From assembly GCA_964354225.1 (NCBI GenBank), contig CAYGZC010000334.1:1-5178 (forward strand): a DNA stretch of 5,178 nt, in the 5' to 3' direction. Below, piece by piece: positions 1 through 5,178 of the stretch. Numbering within the stretch: position 1 is the first letter of the stretch; the number at the start of each line of letters is the position of its first letter. The DNA is from CAYGZC01 sp964354225 (GTDB lineage Bacteria; Bacteroidota; Ignavibacteria; UBA10030; SZUA-254). Below the pieces are notes generated by a model that did not search any database, was not told where the DNA came from, and saw only the letters and a program-made list of their open reading frames with translations. The translations under genes were made by a program, and so were the position numbers.

Positions 1-289
1 CATCCAAAATTCTTTCAAAATACTTAAGATAGCTTCGGTGGGATAGAAGTTCCTTCGCCATCTTCATTAGGTGCTTGGATTCTTTTTTGTTTACTACCCA
101 AACGGATTCTTCGAATCTTTTCTCAGATTCTGGAATTTGAAACTCGGAGAGCATCGGATTGACTGTTGTTATTGTTGATGTTCGATGACTAATTTTGTGC
201 GTTGCTTCAATTGAAAAATAATATTTGTCTCTCTTTGGAAGAGATATAATATCATACATGTAAGATATACCATCTCTATGGCACTTCAT
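1..289 (-). CDS. Uncharacterised protein, third gene of the R-M cluster, 3' end cut by the window edge
   Basis: From the ATG at 289-287, 96 complete codons read without a stop to base 1, so the C-terminus lies outside the window. I do not recognise the family. The visible part starts MKCHRDGISYMYDI, contains a polar stretch rich in Ser and Thr around residues 33-45, and ends in a basic, probably helical segment at about residues 67-95 (SKHLMKMAKELL is typical). No signal peptide or membrane segment is visible. It starts 45 bases after the endonuclease stop, in the same frame, and its ATG directly follows a TAA. No Shine-Dalgarno sequence is seen before this ATG or before the in-frame alternative at 259-257. 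Base composition is very AT-rich (17 of 60 G+C in row 241-300), like the nuclease gene. It could be an accessory or second nuclease subunit, the remainder of a nuclease split by stops, or unrelated. Coding status is likely from the long open frame; function is unknown. Confidence 0.6.
   Translation of the reverse strand, partial: MKCHRDGISYMYDIISLPKRDKYYFSIEATHKISHRTSTITTVNPMLSEFQIPESEKRFEESVWVVNKKESKHLMKMAKELLSHRSYLKYFERILD
249..268. repeat. 20-bp near-perfect palindrome inside the third gene
   Basis: The sequence ATATC-a-TACATGTA-a-GATAT matches its own reverse complement at 18 of 20 positions; the mismatches are the symmetric pair 254/263. It lies about 20 bases inside the third gene and covers the in-frame alternative ATG at 259-257. 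It could be a protein-binding site if translation starts elsewhere, or a chance palindrome in AT-rich DNA. No function is shown by the sequence alone. Confidence 0.3.
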
Positions 290-334
290 TTAATAAATCG
301 CAATAAATTTTCTGATTAACCTTCGTAAAATGTT

Positions 335-1165
335 TTAAAGAGAGGTTTGGATAACCAAGAAGTAACCATTGAAATGATGCTTTATCTTAAATATTATAAA
401 CTGTCGCATTTCTTCTTTCGAAAAAACAATGTCTATTCTTTTTCTGATTGCATTTTCTTCGTCATCGTTATGGCATGGCAAAATGAAATTCAAAGTATTA
501 TCTGCTATTTCAGGATATTTAGTTGTGTTGAGAATATTTCCTTCTGCCTTTACTTCTGTCATTATTCTGAAGCGTAACTTGACTGATGCCTTTTCTACTG
601 TTCTAACTTTGCTGAAATTTTCTTGCTCAGAAAAAATGGAAAGCAACAACGATTTGAATTCATCAGAAACTTCTTCCCCGCTTTCTTTTAGTCTCTCTTC
701 TAGAACTTGTGAAAACGATTTGCTGATTAAATCTCCAATACGGATTGTTTCAAAGAAACTTCCATAAACAAGGCAGACTTTAGTACTTTTCTTTTTTCTT
801 CCTCTAACAAGATAAAACACATCTCGTACAGGGAGCGAATGAATGTCATCGCCGGCTTTCTCCATCTGCATCTTAATTATGCTATTATCGCCAGTGATGA
901 TTTTAGCAATATCTTTACTCCTTGATGGGATTGTGGAATTGAACGATGATACGGTGTATGAATCACTATCTTTTAACTCAATCAGTTCTCCTCCCGTGAA
1001 TACTGATTTTTCTTTATTTATCCTGATGGCCATATCGGGAAATACGCCATCGTTTTTACAAGAAAGCAATTTCTTGTTGAACGGGAATTCATCTAACTTC
1101 TTAGATATTTTAAAACGCTCTTTGTTCTTGACGATTGATTGAAAGAAATGGTAAATGGAATACAT
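335..1165 (-). CDS. Putative type II restriction endonuclease, PD-(D/E)XK-like
   Basis: This 276-residue protein is probably the nuclease partner of the adjacent methyltransferase, cutting DNA not methylated at the shared recognition site. I do not recognise its exact family. The call rests on a PD-(D/E)XK-like active site: Pro43-Asp44 (in DGVFPDMAIRI) followed 18 residues later by Glu63-Leu-Lys65 (in GGELIELKDSDSY), both in predicted beta strands, preceded by a Lys-rich N-terminus. A further strand pair at about 114-135 (RDVFYLVRG, then KVCLVYG) fits the nuclease core. The rest is helical and charged, without membrane segments. Length is normal for type II enzymes. The ATG shares one base with the methyltransferase stop (TAATG), with a weak GAGGG three bases before the stop, so translation is probably coupled. 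Sampled rows are AT-rich (20 of 60 G+C in row 421-480). The recognition sequence cannot be read from the protein. Nuclease role is likely but inferred from motif and context. Confidence 0.72.
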   Translation of the reverse strand: MYSIYHFFQSIVKNKERFKISKKLDEFPFNKKLLSCKNDGVFPDMAIRINKEKSVFTGGELIELKDSDSYTVSSFNSTIPSRSKDIAKIITGDNSIIKMQMEKAGDDIHSLPVRDVFYLVRGRKKKSTKVCLVYGSFFETIRIGDLISKSFSQVLEERLKESGEEVSDEFKSLLLSIFSEQENFSKVRTVEKASVKLRFRIMTEVKAEGNILNTTKYPEIADNTLNFILPCHNDDEENAIRKRIDIVFSKEEMRQFIIFKIKHHFNGYFLVIQTSL

Positions 1166-2067
1166 TAGCCCTCAAATAGATTAAGAGTTTGCACATTTTT
1201 TTCCCTTGAAACTATTGTGTCGGATTTCATATCCCATATTTCATCAAGGTTCTCAGTACAAATGAAATCTTTGTAATATTTTTCAATGTTATCCGCTTCT
1301 CGGATATTATCGAGTCGTTCTATCATACACTGTACATTGTCGGGGTCAATTTCAATTCCGATGGATTTTCTTCCAAGTTGCTCGGCGACAACCAATGTAG
1401 TTCCTGTGCCGGCAAAAGGGTCTAACACAACGTCGCCTGGTTTTGTAGATGAAAGAATTATTCTCAGCAAAAGTGCGATGGGCGCTTGTTGCTTGTGAAA
1501 TCGCTCTCCTTCAGATTTTCTTATTGCCTCATCACCCGCAAAATACCCTGACGTTAATTCTCGGATGTCGTCCCAAACATCGGTGACATAAACACCGTTG
1601 TCTCTCTCATATTTGTAGTTGGCAGGAAGAGGTGGAGATATCCGCAATCGATTAAAAACTCTCGGTGAACCTTTGGCAGCGAATGCTATTATCTGATAAT
1701 GTATTCCGTATTTGTTGCTGCAAGGGACAGCAGAAGTTTTTTTCTTCCAGATGACAAGATTTTGTAACAACCAGCCCGATTCTCGAAGACATCTTAAAAC
1801 AAATTCTGCGTTCTTTTCTCTTTGCATGAAATATATTGCTCCGCCATCGGATGTGATCTTGTGAATATCTGAGCAAACCTTGCGCATCATTTCCCAATAT
1901 TTTTCTGCAGGAAGATTGTCATCAAAATAATTGTAATCTTTATTCTGGTTGAAAGGTGGATCTAAAAAAGTTAAATCAATTTTGTCGGGAAAAGCTTTTT
2001 CTGCCAGGTATTCTGTGCAGTCGCCTTGAATAATCTTTCCGTTTCCTATTGGGAATTCCTTAAACAT
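1165..2067 (-). CDS. DNA amino-methyltransferase (N6-adenine or N4-cytosine), beta class, type II R-M
   Basis: This 300-residue enzyme should transfer a methyl group from S-adenosylmethionine to an exocyclic amino group of adenine or cytosine in a specific DNA sequence. Catalytic motif IV, DPPF, is at residues 36-39 (context IDLTFLDPPFNQ). A variable target-recognition stretch follows at about 110-190. Motif X-like HKQQAPIALLLRII is at 191-204, and the AdoMet-binding motif I, DPFAGTGTT, at 216-224, followed by motif II IGIEID at 236-241. The order IV, recognition region, X, I defines the beta class. DPPF favours N6-adenine over N4-cytosine (often SPPY), but does not decide it. Length is typical and all core motifs are intact, so it should be active. 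The ATG at 2067 is chosen because MFKEFPIGNGKIIQGD gives the normal family N-terminus. No Shine-Dalgarno sequence is visible. It is the first gene of the R-M unit and overlaps the nuclease start by one base. Confidence 0.93.
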   Translation of the reverse strand: MFKEFPIGNGKIIQGDCTEYLAEKAFPDKIDLTFLDPPFNQNKDYNYFDDNLPAEKYWEMMRKVCSDIHKITSDGGAIYFMQREKNAEFVLRCLRESGWLLQNLVIWKKKTSAVPCSNKYGIHYQIIAFAAKGSPRVFNRLRISPPLPANYKYERDNGVYVTDVWDDIRELTSGYFAGDEAIRKSEGERFHKQQAPIALLLRIILSSTKPGDVVLDPFAGTGTTLVVAEQLGRKSIGIEIDPDNVQCMIERLDNIREADNIEKYYKDFICTENLDEIWDMKSDTIVSREKNVQTLNLFEG

Positions 2068-2085
2068 CGTTATTTATACTTAAAC

Positions 2086-2121
2086 CTAAAATATTATATT
2101 GAATCACTCTTTCCTGAAAGA
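2086..2121 (-). promoter_or_regulatory. Putative methyltransferase promoter with operator-like inverted repeat
   Basis: On the minus strand a perfect TATAAT lies at 2098-2093, 25 bases before the methyltransferase ATG, giving a likely transcription start near 2086 and a leader of about 20 bases. The TATAAT sits inside an 11-bp palindrome (2090-2100). No good -35 box is present (CTTTCA at 2120-2115, three of six matches, 16-base spacer). In its place is a perfect inverted repeat TCTTTC-AG-GAAAGA at 2121-2108. A repeat in that position could be an operator for a repressor, an activator, or the methyltransferase itself. This is motif reading only. Confidence 0.45.
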
Positions 2122-2197
2122 TACGAAAATTAAAACAATAATGCCCATCTGATGGAACAACAAAAATCGTTTAACCGTCCAATCAAGGATGATAGGT

Positions 2198-2226
2198 GTC
2201 CCGAATTCTTTGTTCGGGGACTTTTT
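2198..2226 (+). terminator. Rho-independent terminator-like hairpin, plus-strand orientation
   Basis: GTCCCGAA (2198-2205), a 7-base loop TTCTTTG, and TTCGGGGAC (2213-2221) form an 8-bp stem with one bulged G, immediately followed by TTTTT (2222-2226). Read on the plus strand this is a good intrinsic terminator. On the minus strand the hairpin has a run of A before it and no T run after it, so it would not efficiently end helicase transcripts. No plus-strand gene is visible upstream. It may end a small plus-strand RNA, shield the helicase from antisense transcription, or be a leftover from an earlier gene arrangement. Confidence 0.55.
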
Positions 2227-2236
2227 ATAATGTGTT

Positions 2237-2252
2237 ATGCGATTTTGCGCAT
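2237..2252. repeat. Short hairpin just after the helicase stop
   Basis: ATGCG (2237-2241) and CGCAT (2248-2252) form a 5-bp perfect inverted repeat with a 6-base loop, beginning one base past the helicase stop codon (2256-2254). There is no T run after it on the minus strand, so it is at best a weak 3'-end stabilising structure for the helicase mRNA. It may be chance. Confidence 0.25.
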
Positions 2253-2253
2253 T

Positions 2254-4092
2254 TCACTTAGTATCTCCAGGTACATACTTCTGGTTGACAAGTTCCTTTG
2301 GAATTGCTTCAACAAACGGGGAAGGCTTAAGCCCATATGGGTTCGGCGTATGAGTGGTCGCTGCACTCCGTGTTCTAGAATGACAGAGGATAAGCTCGAC
2401 ACGAGCTCTTGTCATTGAGACGAACATCAATCTGCTCGCTTCTGCCAACTGTTGCGAAGACAATGAGGGCTTAGGAAAAATGTTTTCATCCAAGCCAACA
2501 ACAAATACATAATCAGCCTCCAACCCTTTAGCCAGCTGCATGGACATTATTCTCACGCTTGCTTTACCTGCTGCGCCACGTCCTTTGACCTCGTAAATCC
2601 ACGTAGATATCTCTTGAAACATATCCGAGGGTTTCGCCCAGGGTTGTAGAATACGGCCGATAGATTCCAGAAAATTCGTGGGAGGAACGTCATAAGTTGT
2701 GCAGACTTGTTCAAGCAAAGTAAGTATGCTTGTCAAAAAGGATGATTTGCTTGCGTTGGCTTTCAGGGAATCATAGAGGCTACACTTTTGCTTGATTACC
2801 GTGTCCCAAAGAGAGCTAACCTCAGCCAGATATTTTTCTCTCTCTGAGATCTTCTCCGCCTTCCGCGCTCGTTTCGATGGGATAGTAAAGTTGTCCGTTT
2901 GAATGAGATTATCTATCGTTTGACGAAGGGAGAAATGGGCACCTCGATCTGCAAGCCAGTCTCCCAAGATGTCAAGACAAGTGAGGCCAGCTTCAAGCAC
3001 CATAGCCCGGCAATCGTAAGCTACCCTTCGTTTGCGCAACCAAGACAAAACGGGTTTCGCAAGGTTCAATTGCGGAACTATGATAAGGACGTCGTGCGAT
3101 GGCGTGACCTTGGCGCATTTCGTGGCGATAATCTCGGCTTCTTTAGCTTCCGTAGGGGAATTGACTAACTGAATGGGTGTGTCAATAGTACTGAGGAACG
3201 AGAGTTTGGATTTTGGCACTCTTTCGGGATTGTATTTCTCAACAACAGCAATTGCACCATTGACAACCGCGGGTGGACAGCGTCGACACAATGGTATCTG
3301 GAGTATACTGGCCTTGTCTCCGAAATGATCCTTGAAGCGTCTGACATAGTCCGGAGATCCACCCCTGAAAGAATAAATGCTTTGATCATCGTCTCCAACG
3401 GCATACAGCCCCTCTCCATGTTTCCCGGCGAGCAATGAGATCAATTGAAATTGGGCCTCATTTATGTCCTGATATTCATCCACGAGGAGATGAGTTGCTC
3501 GTGTTTGATACTCAGATAACAGAGCCGGACTTGACTTAAGTAGTTCACAAGCCTTTAAGATTTGGTCGTCGAAGTCAATGGCATTGCATGCTTGAAGAAT
3601 GGAATTGTATTTGTCCGTCGTTGATCTAAGGTCATGATCTTTGGGCAGTCTGATGCCCAGTTGCTTGAGTGTGGCCGCTTGGAGCCCCATCGAGCGTTCA
3701 AGTCCGCAAAGTTGGGCAGCATCTTCGAAAACCAAACGTTTAAGTGCATCTGAGTCAATGATACTGAAGTCCTCAGTTAGTCCTACCAAACCAAAGTTGT
3801 TCACAATGATTTGCAAACCTAAACTGTGCATTGTTGATATCTGGCGGGGCTGCGTGTCGGGCAGCATAAATACGTCAGGCTTTTCTTCATCACTAAGCCG
3901 ATGCCGCATGTTTAGAGCAGCTTCGGTTGTGAACGTAATGACAGTGATGTTTTCGTGCGGAACTTTCTGATCTTCTACCAACCACTTGACTCGCAAGGCT
4001 AAACTGTGGGTTTTGCCTGTGCCTGGTCCAGCAAGGACAAGAATTGGTCCCGGATATACATTGTGAACATCGCTTTTTGGAGTGCTTGTCAT
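2254..4092 (-). CDS. UvrD/PcrA-like superfamily 1A DNA helicase
   Basis: An ATP-dependent DNA translocase or helicase of the UvrD/Rep/PcrA group, 612 residues from the ATG at 4092 (a TTG two codons upstream at 4098 is the alternative). Visible motifs: Walker A AGPGTGKT at 21-28, motif Ia TFTTEAALNM at 53-62, Walker B LLVDEYQD at 202-209, motif III GDDDQSIYSFRGG at 233-245, motif V QLAKGLEADYVFVVGLDE at 519-536, and motif VI RLMFVSMTRAR at 554-564. The C-terminus (SRTRS, then SPFVEAIP) is typical and complete. Oddities: the N-terminal Q motif is absent, an in-frame stop at 4119-4117 excludes an upstream extension, motif IV has CRRCP where UvrD has NYRS, and motif V has Gln where UvrD has His. 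It is about 100 residues shorter than UvrD or PcrA. No clear Shine-Dalgarno sequence precedes it. A role in repair, recombination or defence cannot be told from sequence. Superfamily assignment is very secure. Confidence 0.93.
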   Translation of the reverse strand: MTSTPKSDVHNVYPGPILVLAGPGTGKTHSLALRVKWLVEDQKVPHENITVITFTTEAALNMRHRLSDEEKPDVFMLPDTQPRQISTMHSLGLQIIVNNFGLVGLTEDFSIIDSDALKRLVFEDAAQLCGLERSMGLQAATLKQLGIRLPKDHDLRSTTDKYNSILQACNAIDFDDQILKACELLKSSPALLSEYQTRATHLLVDEYQDINEAQFQLISLLAGKHGEGLYAVGDDDQSIYSFRGGSPDYVRRFKDHFGDKASILQIPLCRRCPPAVVNGAIAVVEKYNPERVPKSKLSFLSTIDTPIQLVNSPTEAKEAEIIATKCAKVTPSHDVLIIVPQLNLAKPVLSWLRKRRVAYDCRAMVLEAGLTCLDILGDWLADRGAHFSLRQTIDNLIQTDNFTIPSKRARKAEKISEREKYLAEVSSLWDTVIKQKCSLYDSLKANASKSSFLTSILTLLEQVCTTYDVPPTNFLESIGRILQPWAKPSDMFQEISTWIYEVKGRGAAGKASVRIMSMQLAKGLEADYVFVVGLDENIFPKPSLSSQQLAEASRLMFVSMTRARVELILCHSRTRSAATTHTPNPYGLKPSPFVEAIPKELVNQKYVPGDTK

Positions 4093-4098
4093 AGTCAA

Positions 4099-4280
4099 TA
4101 ATAGGTTTCTGTGGAGCTAGTGGGTTAACGAATGGCGTTTATCCCACACATGGTAGTCGCAGATGGCTAAAAGGATTTTTTGTGATGAGTACATTCCCAC
4201 TAATTGAAGCGTCCTCCATAGTATTTAAAATTTTCATTTCGTTTTGAATATACAACACTCATCTTTAAATTGCAACCACA
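4099..4280. other. Intergenic spacer upstream of the helicase
   Basis: This spacer lies between the acyltransferase stop and the helicase start and probably carries the helicase promoter, though I could not find a convincing -35/-10 pair. No T-tailed hairpin follows the acyltransferase stop, so readthrough into the helicase is possible. A 32-codon minus-strand frame (4139-4237, starting MKILNTMEDA) is open but has no recognisable product. I found no helicase Q motif in the minus-strand frames I read. Confidence 0.4.
4120..4147. repeat. Imperfect inverted repeat before the helicase start
   Basis: GTGGGTTAACG (4120-4130) and CGTTTATCCCAC (4136-4147) are imperfect inverted repeats around a 5-base centre: 5 outer and 4 inner base pairs, joined by one further pair, a mismatch and a bulge. 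The element ends 27 bases before the helicase ATG. In RNA it would form a hairpin in the helicase leader; in DNA it could be an operator. It lacks a T run and is not a terminator. Confidence 0.35.
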
Positions 4281-5178
4281 TTAAGAAAGCTCCTTTTCGT
4301 AAATCCGGTATTTCTTATATAGCTTTCCGCCAACAGCTTCATCGAAGCGGTTGATCAGATCGTTATCCTCGAGGTTCCACGACATCTCGCACCATGTGTA
4401 TCCTAATCGCGCGCCTCTCTTTACCGTCTCGTAATACAACACGCTGCTAATGCCCGTTAGGCGGTATTCTTTCTTAATGCCGAACACGATCGCCCGCGCT
4501 CCGGTTATCTTCTTTTTGTAATAGAGAAACTTTAAGATACCGATGGGACCAAGTTTTCCGTTCAGCTTTTTCAACACCTGATTCATATCGGGGAGAGTGA
4601 CGCTCACGCCCACCGGCTGTCCGTTGACTTCAGCAAATAAGACGAGCTCCGGCTCACAAATGGGTCTCAATTCTTTCGCCATGAGATCCATTTCTTTTTC
4701 AGTCATCGGTACAAAACCCCAGTTTAATTCCCACGCAGCATTGTAAATATCCTTGACGATCGCTACTTCCTGCTTGAAATTTTTCAGGTTAACCGGTCTG
4801 ATGACGACATTTTCTTTGCTCTTCACCCGCTCTACTAATTTTGCAACCCGGTCGACTACTCCTATGTCGCTTTTCAGATAGGCGTACAAATCTTTTGCTT
4901 TAACAAAACCGTACCGCTCGCAAAATTCAAGGTAGTACTTTGGATTATACGGCATCATGATGACAGGATCAATGTCGAAACCTTCCAGCAAGAATCCGCA
5001 CTCGTCGTTCATGCTTAAATTCATCGGTCCCCGTATACGGTTCATGCCCTGATTCTTGCACCATGTTTCTGCGGAAGAAAATAATGTCTTCGCTGCCTCG
5101 TAGTCTTCAACGCACTCGAACATACCGAAAAATCCGGTGCGTTCTTTGTGGAATTCGTTATAACGGTCGTCAACGATA
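4281..5178 (-). CDS. GNAT-fold N-acyltransferase-like protein, 5' end cut by the window edge
   Basis: A cytosolic protein resembling large GNAT-like putative acyltransferases of about 370-390 residues; substrate unknown. The frame runs open to base 5178, and the 18 codons before the internal Met at 5123-5121 read IVDDRYNEFHKERTGFFG, which continues smoothly into MFECVEDYEAA. The true start is therefore beyond the window, and 298 residues are visible. Family-like features are the FFGMFEC strand, RGPMNLSMNDECGFLLEGFD at visible residues 50-69, then MMPYNPKYY, followed by a C-terminal acyltransferase-like half with ELVLFAEVNGQPVGVSVTLPD (about 178-198). The last part has AIVFGIKKEYRLTGISSVLYYE, which corresponds to the strand and acyl-CoA-binding turn of GNAT motif A, although the usual QxxGxG/A loop is not well preserved. 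The C-terminus ends KKYRIYEKELS. No membrane segment is visible. It is probably a host gene unrelated to restriction. The family call is from memory of similar proteins; the activity is unproven. Confidence 0.78.
   Translation of the reverse strand, partial: IVDDRYNEFHKERTGFFGMFECVEDYEAAKTLFSSAETWCKNQGMNRIRGPMNLSMNDECGFLLEGFDIDPVIMMPYNPKYYLEFCERYGFVKAKDLYAYLKSDIGVVDRVAKLVERVKSKENVVIRPVNLKNFKQEVAIVKDIYNAAWELNWGFVPMTEKEMDLMAKELRPICEPELVLFAEVNGQPVGVSVTLPDMNQVLKKLNGKLGPIGILKFLYYKKKITGARAIVFGIKKEYRLTGISSVLYYETVKRGARLGYTWCEMSWNLEDNDLINRFDEAVGGKLYKKYRIYEKELS

Noticed and set aside
429..1142. Several plus-strand open frames antisense to the nuclease gene
   Set aside because: They are explained as mirror frames of AT-rich minus-strand coding sequence; the minus-strand product has the nuclease motif and the overlapping start.
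2152..2418. 88-codon plus-strand open frame
   Set aside because: It mostly overlaps the helicase C-terminus in antisense, runs through the terminator-like hairpin, and its translation resembles no known protein.
2254..4092. UvrD-like helicase as GajB of a Gabija defence system
   Set aside because: The neighbouring genes do not include a GajA-type OLD-family ATPase-nuclease; the upstream gene is an acyltransferase-like protein.
4120..4147. Integron attC-like site
   Set aside because: The GTTAAC core does not match the GTTRRRY consensus, there is only one copy, and no integrase or cassette array is visible.
4139..4237. 32-codon minus-strand frame upstream of the helicase, possibly a leader peptide or lost helicase N-terminus
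   Set aside because: No Q motif, no recognisable domain and no ribosome binding site ahead of its ATG; the nearby GGAGG lies inside the frame. Length is within chance expectation.
1..5178. CRISPR array, tRNA or insertion-sequence ends
   Set aside because: I saw no regularly spaced repeats, no cloverleaf-like sequence and no transposase or terminal repeats with target duplications.

Overview
The window is a stretch of bacterial (possibly metagenomic) chromosome with five protein-coding regions, all on the minus strand. Reading in the direction of transcription, from high to low coordinates, these are: a GNAT-fold acyltransferase-like gene whose 5' end is cut by the right edge; a UvrD/PcrA-type superfamily 1 DNA helicase; a beta-class DNA amino-methyltransferase; a protein that looks like its cognate PD-(D/E)XK restriction endonuclease; and a third small gene that runs off the left edge. 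No rRNA, tRNA, CRISPR array, transposase or integrase is visible. The taxon cannot be fixed from this sequence. Mixed GC content and weak or absent Shine-Dalgarno sequences before the starts would fit Bacteroidota or Ignavibacteriota-like lineages, but that is a low-confidence impression.

Right part (4281-5178): the acyltransferase fragment stays open to the right edge, so its real start lies outside the window. A 180-base spacer follows, holding an imperfect inverted repeat at 4120-4147 just before the helicase start.

Middle (2254-4092): the helicase has Walker A, Walker B and motifs III, V and VI, so it looks catalytically competent. It begins almost directly at Walker A, lacks the usual N-terminal Q motif, and has non-canonical residues in motifs IV and V. 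A 186-base spacer separates it from the methyltransferase. The spacer holds a rho-independent terminator-like hairpin that points along the plus strand, where no plus-strand gene precedes it. It also holds a consensus TATAAT box for the methyltransferase, with a perfect 6-bp-arm inverted repeat in the -35 position.

Left part (1-2067): methyltransferase and putative endonuclease overlap by one base (TAATG), the classic compact layout of a type II restriction-modification pair. The methyltransferase would protect the host's recognition sites and the nuclease would cut unmodified foreign DNA. A third reading frame begins 45 bases after the nuclease stop, in the same frame, and is still open at base 1. 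It may be an accessory subunit, an unrelated gene, or the rest of a split nuclease. The nuclease and third gene are clearly more AT-rich in sampled rows than the helicase, which suggests a restriction-modification cassette acquired by transfer. The helicase may be a neighbour by chance or part of a wider defence cluster; nothing here proves a joint function.
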